From: Chloroflexota bacterium
GTDB lineage: Bacteria > Chloroflexota > Dehalococcoidia > Tepidiformales > Tepidiformaceae
Direction: 5' to 3'
NCBI GenBank assembly: GCA_026705605.1
Contig: JAPPAK010000006.1
Coordinates: 310,001 to 374,000 of the forward strand
DNA: 64,000 bases
Position numbers and translations under genes: made by a program. Shown one piece after another: positions 1 through 8,548 of the stretch (position 1 is the first letter of the stretch; every line of letters begins with the position of its first letter). A model generated the notes under the pieces. The model saw only the letters and a program-made list of their open reading frames with translations. It was not told where the DNA came from and did not search any database.

Positions 1-183
1 GGGCGTCATTTCCGGATCCTCGCTGCCCTTGTTGCCGTTCGTGATGACCACGTAGGTCACCTCGGCCCCCCGCCCCGCCCACTTCGCGACCGTGCCGGCC
101 ACCATGAACTCGGCGTCGTCGGGATGGGCGACGACGACCATCGCCCGCTCCGGCTGGAACTCGTCGGTACCTTCTTGGGTCAT
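1..183 (-). CDS. PIG-L/LmbE family deacetylase, N-terminal fragment
   Basis: The first 61 residues are visible and the gene runs off the window edge. Residues about 14-25 carry the AHPDDAE signature of the PIG-L (LmbE-like) zinc-dependent N-deacetylases, in which the His-Pro-Asp-Asp segment provides a zinc ligand and the general base. The ATG at 183 is preceded by a good GGAGG ribosome-binding site. Family members remove acetyl groups from N-acetylglucosaminyl lipids, mycothiol precursors or other small N-acyl compounds. The substrate cannot be told from this fragment. Confidence 0.85.
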   Translation of the reverse strand, partial: MTQEGTDEFQPERAMVVVAHPDDAEFMVAGTVAKWAGRGAEVTYVVITNGNKGSEDPEMTP

Positions 184-227
184 GGAAATCCTCCGTTAGG
201 ACTGGTGTCGGGTGGTTCCGGGGAACC

Positions 228-1154
228 TCAGAACGTGGCGATCGGGTTCACCGGCGAGCCCGTGCCCCCGCGCACATGTAGCGGCGCAATGGAGAGCATG
301 AACTCCCAGCGTCCCTCCTCCGCGCAGGCTTCCGCCAGCGGGTCGAGAAAGGCGTTGTCGAGTAGTGGCAGCCCCATGTACACGATGGTGAATACGTGCA
401 CGGGCCCGCCCGGCGCGTCCTCGAACAGCGGGTAGGAGTGGGGGCGGGAGTCGAGCATGTCCCAGCCGAGTATCGCCGCGTCAGCCTGCTTCAGCACGGG
501 CACGCAGTCGACGTGCAGGCCGGGCGTCGGCGGGACGCCGGGCACCATGTCGGGGTTGGCCTCGAGGAACGCCGGCCGCGCCCCCCGTACGAGCACCGCG
601 TCGCCTGGCCGAAGCTTGAGGCCTTCCGCTTCGGCGGCGGCCTCAAGCTCCCAGCCGCGCGTTGGCTGGTCGGGCGTCACGTAGTCGGTTCCGCGCAGGC
701 GGGGAATGTCGAGCAGCACCCCGCGCGTGATGATGCCGTCCTTCCAGGCCGCCACCGCCCCCGTCCGCGCCCCCGCCGAGGTCACCTCCTCGGAGGCGTC
801 CTTCCCGTTCCACATCTTCCCTTCCCAGAAGATGTGGCAGAGCGCGTCGACATGCGTCGTCGCGTACCCGTGGAACACGAGCCCGATGTAGTCCGCGGAG
901 ACCCCCGGGCCAATCGTCATGAAGTGCTGGGCGGGCCTCCAGTTGCCGGGGCCGCCCTGCGTGTTCAGCGGATAGGAGCACGAAACCGAGCGGCCGCTGC
1001 GCACCAGCGATGCCGCCTCACAGCGCTTCTCGGGCGTAATCAGGTTGATCGTGCCGGCGCTGTCGTCCGGTCCCCAGCGTCCCCAGTTGCTGCACGTCTC
1101 GAAGTAGGAGCGAACCTCCTCTTCGCTGGGCTCGGGGTGCGCATCTGCAGACAT
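228..1154 (-). CDS. Cyclase family protein (kynurenine formamidase-like metal hydrolase)
   Basis: A 308-residue protein of the cyclase/KynB-like superfamily. The metal-binding region is visible near residues 93-110 as FHGYATTHVDALCHI, matching the family pattern HxGTHxDxPxH loosely: the Gly-Thr is Ala-Thr and the Pro is replaced by Leu-Cys. Such enzymes hydrolyse cyclic or arylformamide amides with Mn or Zn. The start is supported by a purine-rich GAGAGGAAGG ribosome-binding site. It lies 44 bp upstream of the PIG-L gene on the same strand, so the two could be co-transcribed. The substrate is unknown; several relatives in environmental bacteria sit among catabolic hydrolases like those here. 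Confidence 0.85.
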   Translation of the reverse strand: MSADAHPEPSEEEVRSYFETCSNWGRWGPDDSAGTINLITPEKRCEAASLVRSGRSVSCSYPLNTQGGPGNWRPAQHFMTIGPGVSADYIGLVFHGYATTHVDALCHIFWEGKMWNGKDASEEVTSAGARTGAVAAWKDGIITRGVLLDIPRLRGTDYVTPDQPTRGWELEAAAEAEGLKLRPGDAVLVRGARPAFLEANPDMVPGVPPTPGLHVDCVPVLKQADAAILGWDMLDSRPHSYPLFEDAPGGPVHVFTIVYMGLPLLDNAFLDPLAEACAEEGRWEFMLSIAPLHVRGGTGSPVNPIATF

Positions 1155-1224
1155 CGATCCCTTCCTCTCCAGCCGGAATCCTACGCATCTCCCCCGAACG
1201 GCGAAGCCGGTTCCGGGGATGTCC

Positions 1225-1833
1225 TCAGCTCTGTGGCGGCGGCGCGCGCAGGGGGAAGGTGGCGACCGTGTCGTGGCGGGCGCCGTCCGGGTGGAGGCGG
1301 CTGCGGACCAGCGAAATCTCGGTCGTCCGCCACTCGCACTCCGGAATCTCGATCTTCCCGACCGCCACCTCGAGCTCGGCCCGCTGGCGCGTCCCTACCT
1401 CGTTGCGAACCCGCCCCAGCGTCAGGTGCGGCCGGAAGGGACGCGTCTCGCGCTCGAAGCCGACCACCGAGAGGGCGCGGTTCACGTCCCGCGCGAGCGC
1501 CTCCAGCCGGAGCACGTCCCCCGCGACTGCCGCCCACATCACCCGCAACCCCTCGCGTCCCCCGAACGTCCCGATGTTCGCAAGCTCCAGGAAGAAGGCG
1601 GAATGCCGCACGACGGCTTCCTGCAGCGCCATCTTCACGGCCGGAATCTGCCGCTCGGGCACCTCGCCCAGGAACTTCAGCGTCACGTGCAGGTTGGACG
1701 GGTTCACCCATCGCACGGCGCCGTCGCTCTGCTCCCGCAGGCTCTCCACGAGCCCGCCGACGGTGTGCCGCACGTCCTCGGGCAGCTCGCAGGCGACGAA
1801 CAGGCGGTGGGTCTTCTCGGTTGGCTCGGTCAT
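1225..1833 (-). CDS. thpR: RNA 2',3'-cyclic phosphodiesterase (LigT/ThpR family)
   Basis: A protein of about 202 residues in the 2H phosphoesterase superfamily. Both HxT/S-type motifs are present: HVTL at about residue 49 and HLTL in FRPHLTLGR in the second half. These two histidines form the active site that opens 2',3'-cyclic phosphates at RNA ends. The start is placed at MTEPTEKTHRLF because the family begins with an R(L/V)F(V/I)A strand, and this ATG lies 1 bp after the stop of the upstream amidohydrolase. The reading frame continues further upstream, but that stretch overlaps the amidohydrolase and looks non-coding. Likely translationally coupled to its neighbour. Confidence 0.87.
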   Translation of the reverse strand: MTEPTEKTHRLFVACELPEDVRHTVGGLVESLREQSDGAVRWVNPSNLHVTLKFLGEVPERQIPAVKMALQEAVVRHSAFFLELANIGTFGGREGLRVMWAAVAGDVLRLEALARDVNRALSVVGFERETRPFRPHLTLGRVRNEVGTRQRAELEVAVGKIEIPECEWRTTEISLVRSRLHPDGARHDTVATFPLRAPPPQS

Positions 1834-1834
1834 C

Positions 1835-2665
1835 TCAGCAAAGCCGCCTGCGTGCGTTCTCCCCGGCGATGGCCTTTGCGTCGCCGGCATCCAGTCCTTC
1901 AAGTGTCCGCTTCAGCTCGGCGCCAGGCCTTCGCAGGGGGAAGTCCGAAGCGAAGAGGACGCGCTCCGCGCCGGCCGTTGCCACGAGACGCGCAATCGTC
2001 CCGGAATCGTAAAGCAGGCTCGTCGCCGCCGTATCGAACAGCAGGTTGGGGACGGCTGCCCGGACCTCGGGCATGGACAGGTAGAACGACGCTCCCGCTC
2101 CCAGGTGCGCCCCCACCATCGTGACCTCGGGGGCAGCCGTCGCCACTTCGATCAGCTCCGCCGGGGAGAGGCCGCCATCCTTACCGGGATAGCGGTGCCC
2201 CACCGGCTCGCTCGAGTGCCAGATCAGGGCGGCCCCCGCCTCGCCCGCGAGCGCGGCGAGTCGCCGGCCCGCCTCCCCCAGAGGGTCCCAGCCCTGCGTC
2301 CCGGGACGCAGCTCGCCGAAGCCCCGGGCGCCCTGTGCGAGGGCGCGTTCCGCCTCCCCCTCCCAGCCGGCGAGCGCCGGGTTCACGGTCGCGAACGGCA
2401 CGATCGCGCGTGGCGTCTCGGCCGCGACCCCGAGGAGGTACTCGTTCTGCTCCGCGACCTCGCGGTCGTCCGCGAAGGCGAAGCCGGCTGCGATCGCCGC
2501 CTCGATGCCGTCCTCGCGCAGCGCGGTGAGCAGTGCCGGCGCATCCGCGATAGCCGCGTTCGGGTCGCCGTAGATCTCGGCGAAGCCCGCATCACGCGAC
2601 GCGATGGCGTCGCGTGCCTGCGCCTGCGAGGGGGGAAAGAGGTGTGTATGGGCGTCGATTGTCAC
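1835..2665 (-). CDS. Amidohydrolase family protein (TIM-barrel metal-dependent hydrolase)
   Basis: About 276 residues of the amidohydrolase_2 type. The GTG start at 2665 gives VTIDAHTHLF, which places the HxH metal-binding motif at residues 6 and 8, as is normal for this family. Later landmarks are IWHSSEP, GAHLGAG and ASDFPL near the C terminus, the last carrying the conserved metal-binding Asp. The frame is open upstream to 2839, but that part lies opposite the ferredoxin gene and is not credible. Relatives act as decarboxylases or lactonases; the substrate is unknown. It is divergent from the ferredoxin gene and followed by thpR after 1 bp. Confidence 0.83.
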   Translation of the reverse strand: MTIDAHTHLFPPSQAQARDAIASRDAGFAEIYGDPNAAIADAPALLTALREDGIEAAIAAGFAFADDREVAEQNEYLLGVAAETPRAIVPFATVNPALAGWEGEAERALAQGARGFGELRPGTQGWDPLGEAGRRLAALAGEAGAALIWHSSEPVGHRYPGKDGGLSPAELIEVATAAPEVTMVGAHLGAGASFYLSMPEVRAAVPNLLFDTAATSLLYDSGTIARLVATAGAERVLFASDFPLRRPGAELKRTLEGLDAGDAKAIAGENARRRLC

Positions 2666-2683
2666 AGGGAGCGATCGTAGCAG

Positions 2684-2941
2684 ATGGGGTACGCTCAGCC
2701 CGTGGGACTCTTCATCGAGGTGACCATCGACGAGGCCGCCTGCGCCTCGAAGCCGGAGTGCCGCGAGTGTGTCCAGAGCTGCCCGGTCGACATCCTCGAG
2801 CGCGACCCCGGCGAGCGCGTCGCGCGCGTCATCGACCACAACGTCGACGAGTGCATCCTCTGCGACCTGTGCGTGGTCCGCTGCCCGGTCGAGGCGGTAA
2901 CGGTGACGAAGCTCTACGCCGTGTCTCAGGAAGCGGGCTGA
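2684..2941 (+). CDS. Ferredoxin, two [4Fe-4S] clusters
   Basis: A small 85-residue protein with two cysteine sets: C-x5-C-x2-C-x3-CP in the first half (CASKPECRECVQSCP) and C-x2-C-x3-C-P in the second (CILCDLCVVRCP). This is the bacterial 2[4Fe-4S] dicluster layout used in low-potential electron transfer in the cytoplasm. A GTG at 2702 (VGLFIEV) is an alternative start, since the first six residues are not typical. Its end overlaps hicB, on the opposite strand, by 16 bp. No obvious redox partner is adjacent. Confidence 0.88.
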   Translation: MGYAQPVGLFIEVTIDEAACASKPECRECVQSCPVDILERDPGERVARVIDHNVDECILCDLCVVRCPVEAVTVTKLYAVSQEAG

Positions 2942-3159
2942 AGCGCGGACTTGGGAACAGGCACCTTCCAGCGGTCGATCGGTTCGTAGACAAGAGGGCG
3001 CTCACCATCGTCGTCGAGGAGCCACGCCTCCATCGCTTCCAAGACATTGGCCCGCAGCTCGTCAAGCGTCTCGCCGGATGAAAAACACCCCGGCATCTCC
3101 GCGACGAGCGCCCAGTACCCACCCTCTTCGGCCTCATAGACAAGGACTGTGGCATCCAT
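2926..3159 (-). CDS. hicB: HicB-like antitoxin
   Basis: A 77-residue protein with the HicB N-terminal fold: a Y-x-EEGGYWALVAEMPGCFSSGET stretch followed by a helix (LDELRANVLEAMEAWL). This partial RNase-H-like domain binds and neutralises HicA. It lacks a recognisable C-terminal DNA-binding domain, so autorepression, if any, may differ from longer HicB proteins. It follows hicA by 9 bp on the same strand, in the usual toxin-first order. Its last bases overlap the ferredoxin gene tail to tail. Confidence 0.82.
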   Translation of the reverse strand: MDATVLVYEAEEGGYWALVAEMPGCFSSGETLDELRANVLEAMEAWLLDDDGERPLVYEPIDRWKVPVPKSALQPAS

Positions 3160-3168
3160 GCTGGTCTC

Positions 3169-3393
3169 CTAGCGTCGCAGGTGGCGCATGAACTCGTCCA
3201 CCGAGCACTCCGCGAGTCGGAGTGCGCTGCGGAGTGTCCCTACCTTAACACTTGCGGGAACTGCTACGGCTCGGCCGTTCGGCATGTTCACAACCCGGTG
3301 GCTCCCCTTCCCTCTCCGTTCCACGCCTCCCATTCGAACCAGCGCCGCAACCACCTGGGACTGGTTCAGATCGCGCGGAAGCTTCCTTGGCAC
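3169..3393 (-). CDS. hicA: HicA-like mRNA interferase toxin
   Basis: About 75 residues. The double-stranded-RNA-binding-like HicA fold is recognisable from PRDLNQSQVVAALVRMGG followed by RGKGSHRVV, in which GSH carries the catalytic histidine. A second conserved element is VPASVKVGTLRSALRLA. HicA cleaves mRNA in a ribosome-independent way when free of HicB. Two starts are possible: TTG at 3399 and GTG at 3393. GTG is preferred because a sigma-70-like promoter (-35 TTGCAG at 3428-3423, -10 TATAGT at 3404-3399) would start transcription at about 3392-3393, giving a leaderless message. Confidence 0.82.
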   Translation of the reverse strand: MPRKLPRDLNQSQVVAALVRMGGVERRGKGSHRVVNMPNGRAVAVPASVKVGTLRSALRLAECSVDEFMRHLRR

Positions 3394-3398
3394 AGGCA

Positions 3399-3428
3399 AC
3401 TATAGCAACGCCCTCGGCCATGCTGCAA
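3399..3428 (-). promoter_or_regulatory. Predicted promoter of hicAB
   Basis: Reading the minus strand, TTGCAG is followed after 18 bases by TATAGT. The predicted start of transcription is at or next to the GTG codon of hicA, so the transcript may lack a 5' leader. This is read from sequence only. Confidence 0.45.
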
Positions 3429-3431
3429 GGC

Positions 3432-3986
3432 CTAATCGCGCTCGACCGCCTGCCGCAGCCAGACGATGTGGGCGCTCTCCTCGAGCGCCGTCAGCCAGTG
3501 AAGCGCGTCCCAGAGCGAGCCGCCCCGCGCGTAGGCCCCGTGCCCCCGCAGCAGCGCCACGCGCGACTCCCGCAAGGCCGTCGCGATCTTCTCCTCCTGC
3601 GTCGGCCCCTGCTCGATCACCGGCACGGAGGGGATGTGCAACTGCCCCTCCAGGTCCTCCGGCTTGAACGCGTCCCGGTTGTAGGAGAGGGCGATGGCGT
3701 GGTGGGGATGCGCGTGCGCGATCGCGCTCGCCTGCGTCGTGGCGTAGATGGTCCAGTGCAGGATCGTGTCGCTCGAGGGTGGCGGCGCTTCGTGCCGCCC
3801 GTCGGGATAGACGCGGCTGATGTCGAGCGGCTTCAGGTGGCCCAGCGCCGTGCCCGTACCCGTGATCCACATCTCGTGGCCGTCACGGATGCTGAGGTTG
3901 CCGCCGCGGCTGCTGACCATGCCGAGCTGGTAGAGGTCGCGCCCGACCCCCGCCAGCTCGCGCAGTGTCGCCTCCGGAACGGCCAT
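3432..3986 (-). CDS. Class II aldolase/adducin family protein
   Basis: A 184-residue single-domain protein of the L-fuculose-1-phosphate aldolase type. Diagnostic segments are the phosphate-binding SSRGGNLSIR near residues 25-34, the zinc ligands in IAHAHPHH, and the third histidine in LLRGHGAYARGG. Family members cleave or epimerise sugar phosphates with bound zinc; methylthioribulose-phosphate dehydratase is a related alternative. The gene starts 20 bp after dnaK on the same strand and may be transcribed from the heat-shock operon. The exact substrate cannot be assigned. Confidence 0.85.
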   Translation of the reverse strand: MAVPEATLRELAGVGRDLYQLGMVSSRGGNLSIRDGHEMWITGTGTALGHLKPLDISRVYPDGRHEAPPPSSDTILHWTIYATTQASAIAHAHPHHAIALSYNRDAFKPEDLEGQLHIPSVPVIEQGPTQEEKIATALRESRVALLRGHGAYARGGSLWDALHWLTALEESAHIVWLRQAVERD

Positions 3987-4006
3987 CCCGGGAGGATAGC
4001 CCTCCG

Positions 4007-5932
4007 CTAGACCTCGCGGAACTCGCCCTCGACGGTGCCTTCCTCGGCGCCGCCCGCGCTCGCCCCCGGATCGAAGCCGCCGCCGGCCGCCCCATCCGGA
4101 CCCGGACCGTCGCCCTGCTGGCCGTAGACGGACTCGCCGACCCTCTGGAGCGCCTGCGTCAGCTCGTCGAGCGCCGCCTGGATGCGTTCCTTCGTGGCGT
4201 CGTCCTCGCCTTCCGCCTCGAGCGCCTCGCGCACCGCCTTCACCTTCTCCTCGACCTCCGCCTTGAGGGCCTCGTCGATCTTGTCGGCGTTGTCGGTGAG
4301 CGTCTTCTCCGCCTGGTAGGCGGCGCTGTCGGCCAGGTTGCGCAGCTCGATCATCTCGCGGCGGCGCAGGTCCTCGTCCGCGTGCAGCTCGGCGTCGCGC
4401 TGCATCTGCTGGATTTCTTCCTCGCTCAGCCCGCTCGAAGCCTGGATCGTGATCTTCTGCTCGCGACCCGTGCCCTTGTCCGCCGCGTGCACGTTCACGA
4501 TGCCGTTCGCGTCGATGTCGAAGGTGACCTCGATCTGGGGCACGCCCCGCGGCGCCGGCAGGATGCCGTCGAGCGTGAACTTCCCGAGCGACTTGTTGTC
4601 GGGCGCCATCGGGCGCTCGCCCTGGAGCACGTGGATCTCCACGCTCGGCTGGTTGTCGGCCGCCGTGCTGAAGACCTGGCTCTTGGCCGTGGGGATGGTG
4701 GTGTTGCGCGGGATGATCGTCGTCATCACGCCGCCCAGCGTCTCGATGCCGAGCGTCAGGGGCGTCACGTCGAGCAGGAGCACGTCCTGTACGTCGCCCT
4801 TCAGCACGCCCGCCTGGATGGCGGCGCCGATCGCGACCACCTCGTCCGGGTTGACGCCCTTGTGGGGCTCCTTCCCGAAGAACTCGCCCACGAGCGACTG
4901 TACGGCGGGCATGCGCGTCTGGCCGCCCACGAGCACGATCTCGTCGACCGCGCTGGCGGTCTTGTCGGCGTCGTCGAGCGCCTTCTTCACCGGCTCCAGC
5001 GTGCCCCGCAGCAAGTCGCCCACGAGCTGCTCGAGCTTCGCCCGGCTCAGCGTGAGGTTGAGGTGCTTGGGCCCGCTCGCATCGGCGGTGATGAAGGGCA
5101 GGTTGATCTCCGACTGCTGCGCGCTCGAGAGCTCGATCTTCGCCTTCTCCGCCTCCGCCTTCAGGCGCTGGAGCGCCTGGCGGTCCTGCCGCAGGTCGAT
5201 CCCCTCCGCCTGGCGGAATTCGTCGACCAGCCAGTCGATGATGCGGTCGTCGAAGTCGTCGCCGCCGAGGTGCGTGTTGCCGTTCGTGCTGAGCACCTGA
5301 AAGGTGCCGTCGCCGATCTCGAGGATGGAGATGTCGAACGTGCCCCCGCCGAGGTCATACACGGCGATGACCTCGTCGTCCTTCTTGTCGAGGCCGTAGG
5401 CCAGCGAGGCCGCCGTCGGCTCGTTGATGATGCGGAGCACGTTCAGGCCCGCGATGCGGCCCGCGTCCTTCGTCGCCTGTCGCTGGGCGTCGTTGAAGTA
5501 GGCCGGCACGGTGATGACCGCCTCGGTGACGGTCTCGCCCAGGTAGGCCTCCGCGTCCGCCTTCAGCTTCTGCAGGATCATCGCGCTGACCTCGGGCGGG
5601 CTGTGGTCGCCCTCGCCCATCGTTACCTGCACGTCGCCGTTCTCGGCGGCGCTGATGCGGTACGGCATCGAGCCCGCGCCGCGCTGCACCTCGGGGTCGC
5701 TGTGCTTCCGCCCCATGAACCGCTTGATGCTGTAGACGGTGTCCTCGGGGTTCGTGATCGCCTGGCGCTTGGCCACCTGCCCCACGAGCCGCTCGCCCCC
5801 CTTGGTCAGGGCGACGACCGACGGGGTCGTGCGTGTGCCTTCGGCGTTCGGGACCACGGTAGGCTCGCCGCCTTCCATCACGGCCATGGCGCTGTTCGTG
5901 GTTCCCAGGTCAATTCCCAGTACTTTTGGCAT
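4007..5932 (-). CDS. dnaK: Molecular chaperone DnaK (Hsp70)
   Basis: A full-length 641-residue Hsp70. It starts [18 protein letters not shown] (ATPase phosphate-1 loop) and has the [13 protein letters not shown] motif, the [12 protein letters not shown] segment and the interdomain linker [16 protein letters not shown]. The substrate-binding domain follows, then a helical lid ending in a Gly- and acid-rich tail. DnaK folds and rescues cytosolic proteins in an ATP cycle driven by GrpE and a J-protein. It is third in the order hrcA-grpE-dnaK. No dnaJ follows it; the next gene is a class II aldolase. Confidence 0.98.
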   Translation of the reverse strand: MPKVLGIDLGTTNSAMAVMEGGEPTVVPNAEGTRTTPSVVALTKGGERLVGQVAKRQAITNPEDTVYSIKRFMGRKHSDPEVQRGAGSMPYRISAAENGDVQVTMGEGDHSPPEVSAMILQKLKADAEAYLGETVTEAVITVPAYFNDAQRQATKDAGRIAGLNVLRIINEPTAASLAYGLDKKDDEVIAVYDLGGGTFDISILEIGDGTFQVLSTNGNTHLGGDDFDDRIIDWLVDEFRQAEGIDLRQDRQALQRLKAEAEKAKIELSSAQQSEINLPFITADASGPKHLNLTLSRAKLEQLVGDLLRGTLEPVKKALDDADKTASAVDEIVLVGGQTRMPAVQSLVGEFFGKEPHKGVNPDEVVAIGAAIQAGVLKGDVQDVLLLDVTPLTLGIETLGGVMTTIIPRNTTIPTAKSQVFSTAADNQPSVEIHVLQGERPMAPDNKSLGKFTLDGILPAPRGVPQIEVTFDIDANGIVNVHAADKGTGREQKITIQASSGLSEEEIQQMQRDAELHADEDLRRREMIELRNLADSAAYQAEKTLTDNADKIDEALKAEVEEKVKAVREALEAEGEDDATKERIQAALDELTQALQRVGESVYGQQGDGPGPDGAAGGGFDPGASAGGAEEGTVEGEFREV

Positions 5933-5966
5933 GTTCGTTCCTCCTGGCGGTGGTCTCTCGGGGCGG

Positions 5967-6587
5967 CTAGGCGCCCTCGTCTTCGCTTTCGGTTGTCTCG
6001 CCCGGCTCCGGCTCGCCGCCCTCGCCCACGATCACCATCGCGGGACGGATGACGGCGCCGCTCAGGGCGTAGCCCTTCTGCACGACGTGCAGACAGACGT
6101 TCTCCGGGCCGGGCGCGCGGCCCACGGCCTCGTGCTGCGTGGGGTCGAAGGTCTCGCCCTCGGCGGGAACCTCCGTCACGCCCATGCTCTCCAGCAGCCC
6201 GCCCAGCTTGCGCTCGATGGCGAGCACGCCCTGCACCCAGTTCAGCCCGGCCAGCGTGCTGTCGAGTGTCTCGACGGCGCGTCCGAAGTCGTCCCGGATA
6301 GGCAGCAGGTTGATCACCAGCGCCGCGCCCGCGAGGCGCGCCTGTTCGGAGCGCTCCTGCTCGACCCGGCGCTTGTAGTTCGCGTGGTCGGCGGCTGCCC
6401 GCTTCCAGTTGGCCTCGAAACGCTCGGCCTGGGCCAGCGCCGCCTCGAGCTGCTCCTGGAGGCCCTCGACGGGCGCCTCCTCGGGCGCTGGCGCCTCGGC
6501 TTCGGGCGGGGCCGTGTCGACGTCGTCTTCGCCCATGCGCGCGGCCGCACGCTTGTCGGTGAACCTGGGAGCGTCGCTGTCGCTCAT
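5967..6587 (-). CDS. grpE: Nucleotide exchange factor GrpE
   Basis: A 206-residue GrpE homologue. An acidic, Pro/Ala-rich N terminus leads into a long coiled coil (about residues 40-100) and then the C-terminal beta domain with [11 protein letters not shown] and the [20 protein letters not shown] signature. GrpE opens the DnaK nucleotide site to release ADP. Its ATG overlaps the last four bases of hrcA (ATGA), and dnaK begins 34 bp downstream, so the three genes form one operon. Confidence 0.97.
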   Translation of the reverse strand: MSDSDAPRFTDKRAAARMGEDDVDTAPPEAEAPAPEEAPVEGLQEQLEAALAQAERFEANWKRAAADHANYKRRVEQERSEQARLAGAALVINLLPIRDDFGRAVETLDSTLAGLNWVQGVLAIERKLGGLLESMGVTEVPAEGETFDPTQHEAVGRAPGPENVCLHVVQKGYALSGAVIRPAMVIVGEGGEPEPGETTESEDEGA

Positions 6588-7642
6588 TGATCCTCCTCGG
6601 GGCCGCCGGCCTCTTCCGCGTCGCCGTAGAAGCGCCGCATCAGCTCGGTCAGGACGTCGCTCACGTAGCGCACGTGGGCGACGGCGTCGGGATAGTCGAG
6701 CCGGGTCGGGCCCAGCAGGCCGATGAGGCCGCCGGCGCCGCCCGTTGGTCCGTAGCGCGAGAGTACGAAGCTCATATCGCGGTAGCGCTCGGCGGGATTC
6801 TCGTCGCCGATCACGATCGCCACGTCGTTGCTCCCCAGCAGCCGCGCTGGAATCGCGCGCTGCAGGCGCGAGCTCTCGACCGCCTCGAGCGTGTCGAGCA
6901 GGCGGTCGCTGTCGCCCTCGTATTCGGGCTGGCGCAGCAGCTCGCGTACGCCCTCGATGACGGGCGTCTCGCTGGCGGCGTCCTCTTCGCTGCGGAGCAA
7001 TGCCACGACCTGGTCGACTACCTGCCGCTCGACGACGGCGGCTGCAGGAACCCTCGCCTCGATCTCCGTGGCGGTCTTGCCCTCCAGCTGCTGGTTGAGA
7101 CGCCCGGCCAGCCGCGTCAGCTGGTCCTGCGTCGTCGCCTCCGCGAACTGCAGGGTGTGCTGGAGGACGGCGGCGTCGTTCATCACCACCACCAGCAGCG
7201 CGCTCTCCTCGGTCAGTTCGACCAGCTGGAGCTGCTTCAGCCGCACTTCCACCATGTGTGGTGGCGTCGCGATCGCGGCCGTGTGCAGCGAGTTCGCCAG
7301 CACGCTCGCCGAGAGCGACAGCCAGCGCTGCAGGTCGACCGCGCTCTGGTGGAACTGGTGCAGGATCGTCAGCTCCTCGGCGCTGCTCAGGCGGCGGTCA
7401 CCCATCAGGGAGCCGACGTACGTGCGGTAGCCGAGATTGCTCGGCACGCGTCCCGCCGACGTGTGGGGATGCGTGATCAGGCCCTCTTCCTCGAGGGCCT
7501 TCATTTCACTGCGAACGGTGGCGCTGGAGAGGTCCAGGTCATGCCGCGCCACGAGCGCCGCGGAGCCGACCGGCTGCGCGCTCTCGACGTAGTCCTCGAT
7601 GATGAAGGCGAGGATTCTGGCCCTTCGCTCTGACAATGCCAT
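6584..7642 (-). CDS. hrcA: Heat-inducible transcription repressor HrcA
   Basis: A 352-residue HrcA. The N terminus is a winged-helix DNA-binding domain (LSERRARILAFIIEDYVESAQPVGS; DLSSATVRSEMKALEEEGLI), followed by the THPHTSAGRVPS stretch typical of the family and a GAF-like dimerisation region. HrcA binds the CIRCE element when kept active by the GroE chaperonin and is released during heat shock. The perfect CIRCE site 22 bp upstream of its start makes autoregulation of hrcA-grpE-dnaK almost certain. Confidence 0.97.
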   Translation of the reverse strand: MALSERRARILAFIIEDYVESAQPVGSAALVARHDLDLSSATVRSEMKALEEEGLITHPHTSAGRVPSNLGYRTYVGSLMGDRRLSSAEELTILHQFHQSAVDLQRWLSLSASVLANSLHTAAIATPPHMVEVRLKQLQLVELTEESALLVVVMNDAAVLQHTLQFAEATTQDQLTRLAGRLNQQLEGKTATEIEARVPAAAVVERQVVDQVVALLRSEEDAASETPVIEGVRELLRQPEYEGDSDRLLDTLEAVESSRLQRAIPARLLGSNDVAIVIGDENPAERYRDMSFVLSRYGPTGGAGGLIGLLGPTRLDYPDAVAHVRYVSDVLTELMRRFYGDAEEAGGPEEDQ

Positions 7643-7663
7643 TGTGAACCTTGACGACCTATG

Positions 7664-7690
7664 TTAGCACTCTCGGGGCAAGAGTGCTAA
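7664..7690 (-). promoter_or_regulatory. CIRCE operator (HrcA binding site)
   Basis: A perfect inverted repeat TTAGCACTC-N9-GAGTGCTAA, with arms at 7664-7672 and 7682-7690. It matches the CIRCE consensus at every position and lies between hrcA (minus) and nadD (plus). It should repress the hrcA-grpE-dnaK operon. Whether it also affects nadD, whose ATG is 26 bp away, is open. Confidence 0.97.
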
Positions 7691-7715
7691 TGACCCGATC
7701 GGATAGACTCGCACC

Positions 7716-8303
7716 ATGCCCATCGGCCTGCTCGGAGGCACCTTCGACCCCCCGCACGTCGGCCATCTCGTCCTCGGCGAGTGCGCCCGCGAGCAGCTTG
7801 GCCTGGAGCGCGTCTACTTCATGCCCGCGGGCGACCCCTGGCGCAAGGCCGGCCTCGGCGTCAGCTCCGCCGCCCACCGCCTCGCCATGACCCACCTTGC
7901 CATCGCCGGCAACCCCGGCTTCCACCTCGACGAGCGCGAAGTCGAGCGCATCGGCCCCACCTACACCGTCGACACCCTGCGCGAGATGCACGCCCAGGGC
8001 CTCGACGACGTCGTCCTCATCCTCGGCGGCGACGCCCTCGCCGACATGCCCACCTGGCGCGACCCCGACGTCATCACCGCCCTCGCCCGCCTCGCCGTCG
8101 CCCCCAAGGGCGCCGACCAGGGGGAGCAGGCCTGGCTTGCTGCGCAGCTGGGCCTTGATGCCCCGCCCATCGTCGTCGAGATGCCCCCCCTCCCGGTCAG
8201 TTCGACGCTTGTGCGCGAGCGCGTCCGCGAGGGTATGTCCATCCGCTACCTCGTGCCCCCGGCCGTCGAGGACTACATCCGCGAACACGGCCTCTACCGG
8301 TAG
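7716..8303 (+). CDS. nadD: Nicotinate-nucleotide adenylyltransferase
   Basis: A 195-residue nucleotidyltransferase. It begins with GLLGGTFDPPHVGHL, the phosphate-binding loop with the HxGH signature, and carries the ATP-binding SSTLVRERVREG motif (family form ISSTxIR) near the C terminus. It adenylates nicotinate mononucleotide to deamido-NAD in de novo and salvage NAD synthesis. It is divergent from hrcA and overlaps the convergent glutaredoxin-like gene by 10 bp. Confidence 0.95.
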   Translation: MPIGLLGGTFDPPHVGHLVLGECAREQLGLERVYFMPAGDPWRKAGLGVSSAAHRLAMTHLAIAGNPGFHLDEREVERIGPTYTVDTLREMHAQGLDDVVLILGGDALADMPTWRDPDVITALARLAVAPKGADQGEQAWLAAQLGLDAPPIVVEMPPLPVSSTLVRERVREGMSIRYLVPPAVEDYIREHGLYR

Positions 8304-8548
8304 CGCTCCCGCAGCGCCGCCTCCAGCGCGGCTGTCCGGATGGGCGCCCGCGCAACCTCCTCGCCGCCGACCGCGATCACCGGGACCGCGTAGTTGTAGC
8401 GGGCGCGAAGCTCGCGGTCCCTGTCGATGTCGACGGCCTCGATCGCGAACCCGAGCCGTTCGGCGAGCGTGTCGAGGAGCGCACGGGCTTCGTCGCAGAG
8501 GGGGCAGTCGGCGCGCGTGTAGAGCGTGACCGGGCCGGGGGCGCTCAT
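8294..8548 (-). CDS. Glutaredoxin-like thioredoxin-fold protein
   Basis: About 84 residues. A beta strand VTLYTRADCPLCDEA carries a CxxC at residues 15 and 18, followed by AVPVIAVGGEE with the cis-proline typical of glutaredoxins. It belongs to the small DUF836/glutaredoxin-like family, whose role is probably thiol-disulfide exchange in the cytoplasm. The start MSAPGPVTLY overlaps the lgt stop by four bases (ATGA), so it is likely co-translated with lgt. The open frame extends upstream into lgt, but that part is not real. Confidence 0.83.
   Translation of the reverse strand: MSAPGPVTLYTRADCPLCDEARALLDTLAERLGFAIEAVDIDRDRELRARYNYAVPVIAVGGEEVARAPIRTAALEAALRERYR

Noticed and set aside
396..2012. 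Long plus-strand open frame of 538 codons across the cyclase and ThpR genes
   Set aside because: It is Arg/Pro/Ala-rich with no domain, and lies opposite two well-recognised genes; long antisense frames are common at this GC content.
3965..6052. 695-codon plus-strand open frame
   Set aside because: Exactly antisense to dnaK and grpE; low-complexity composition and no recognisable family.
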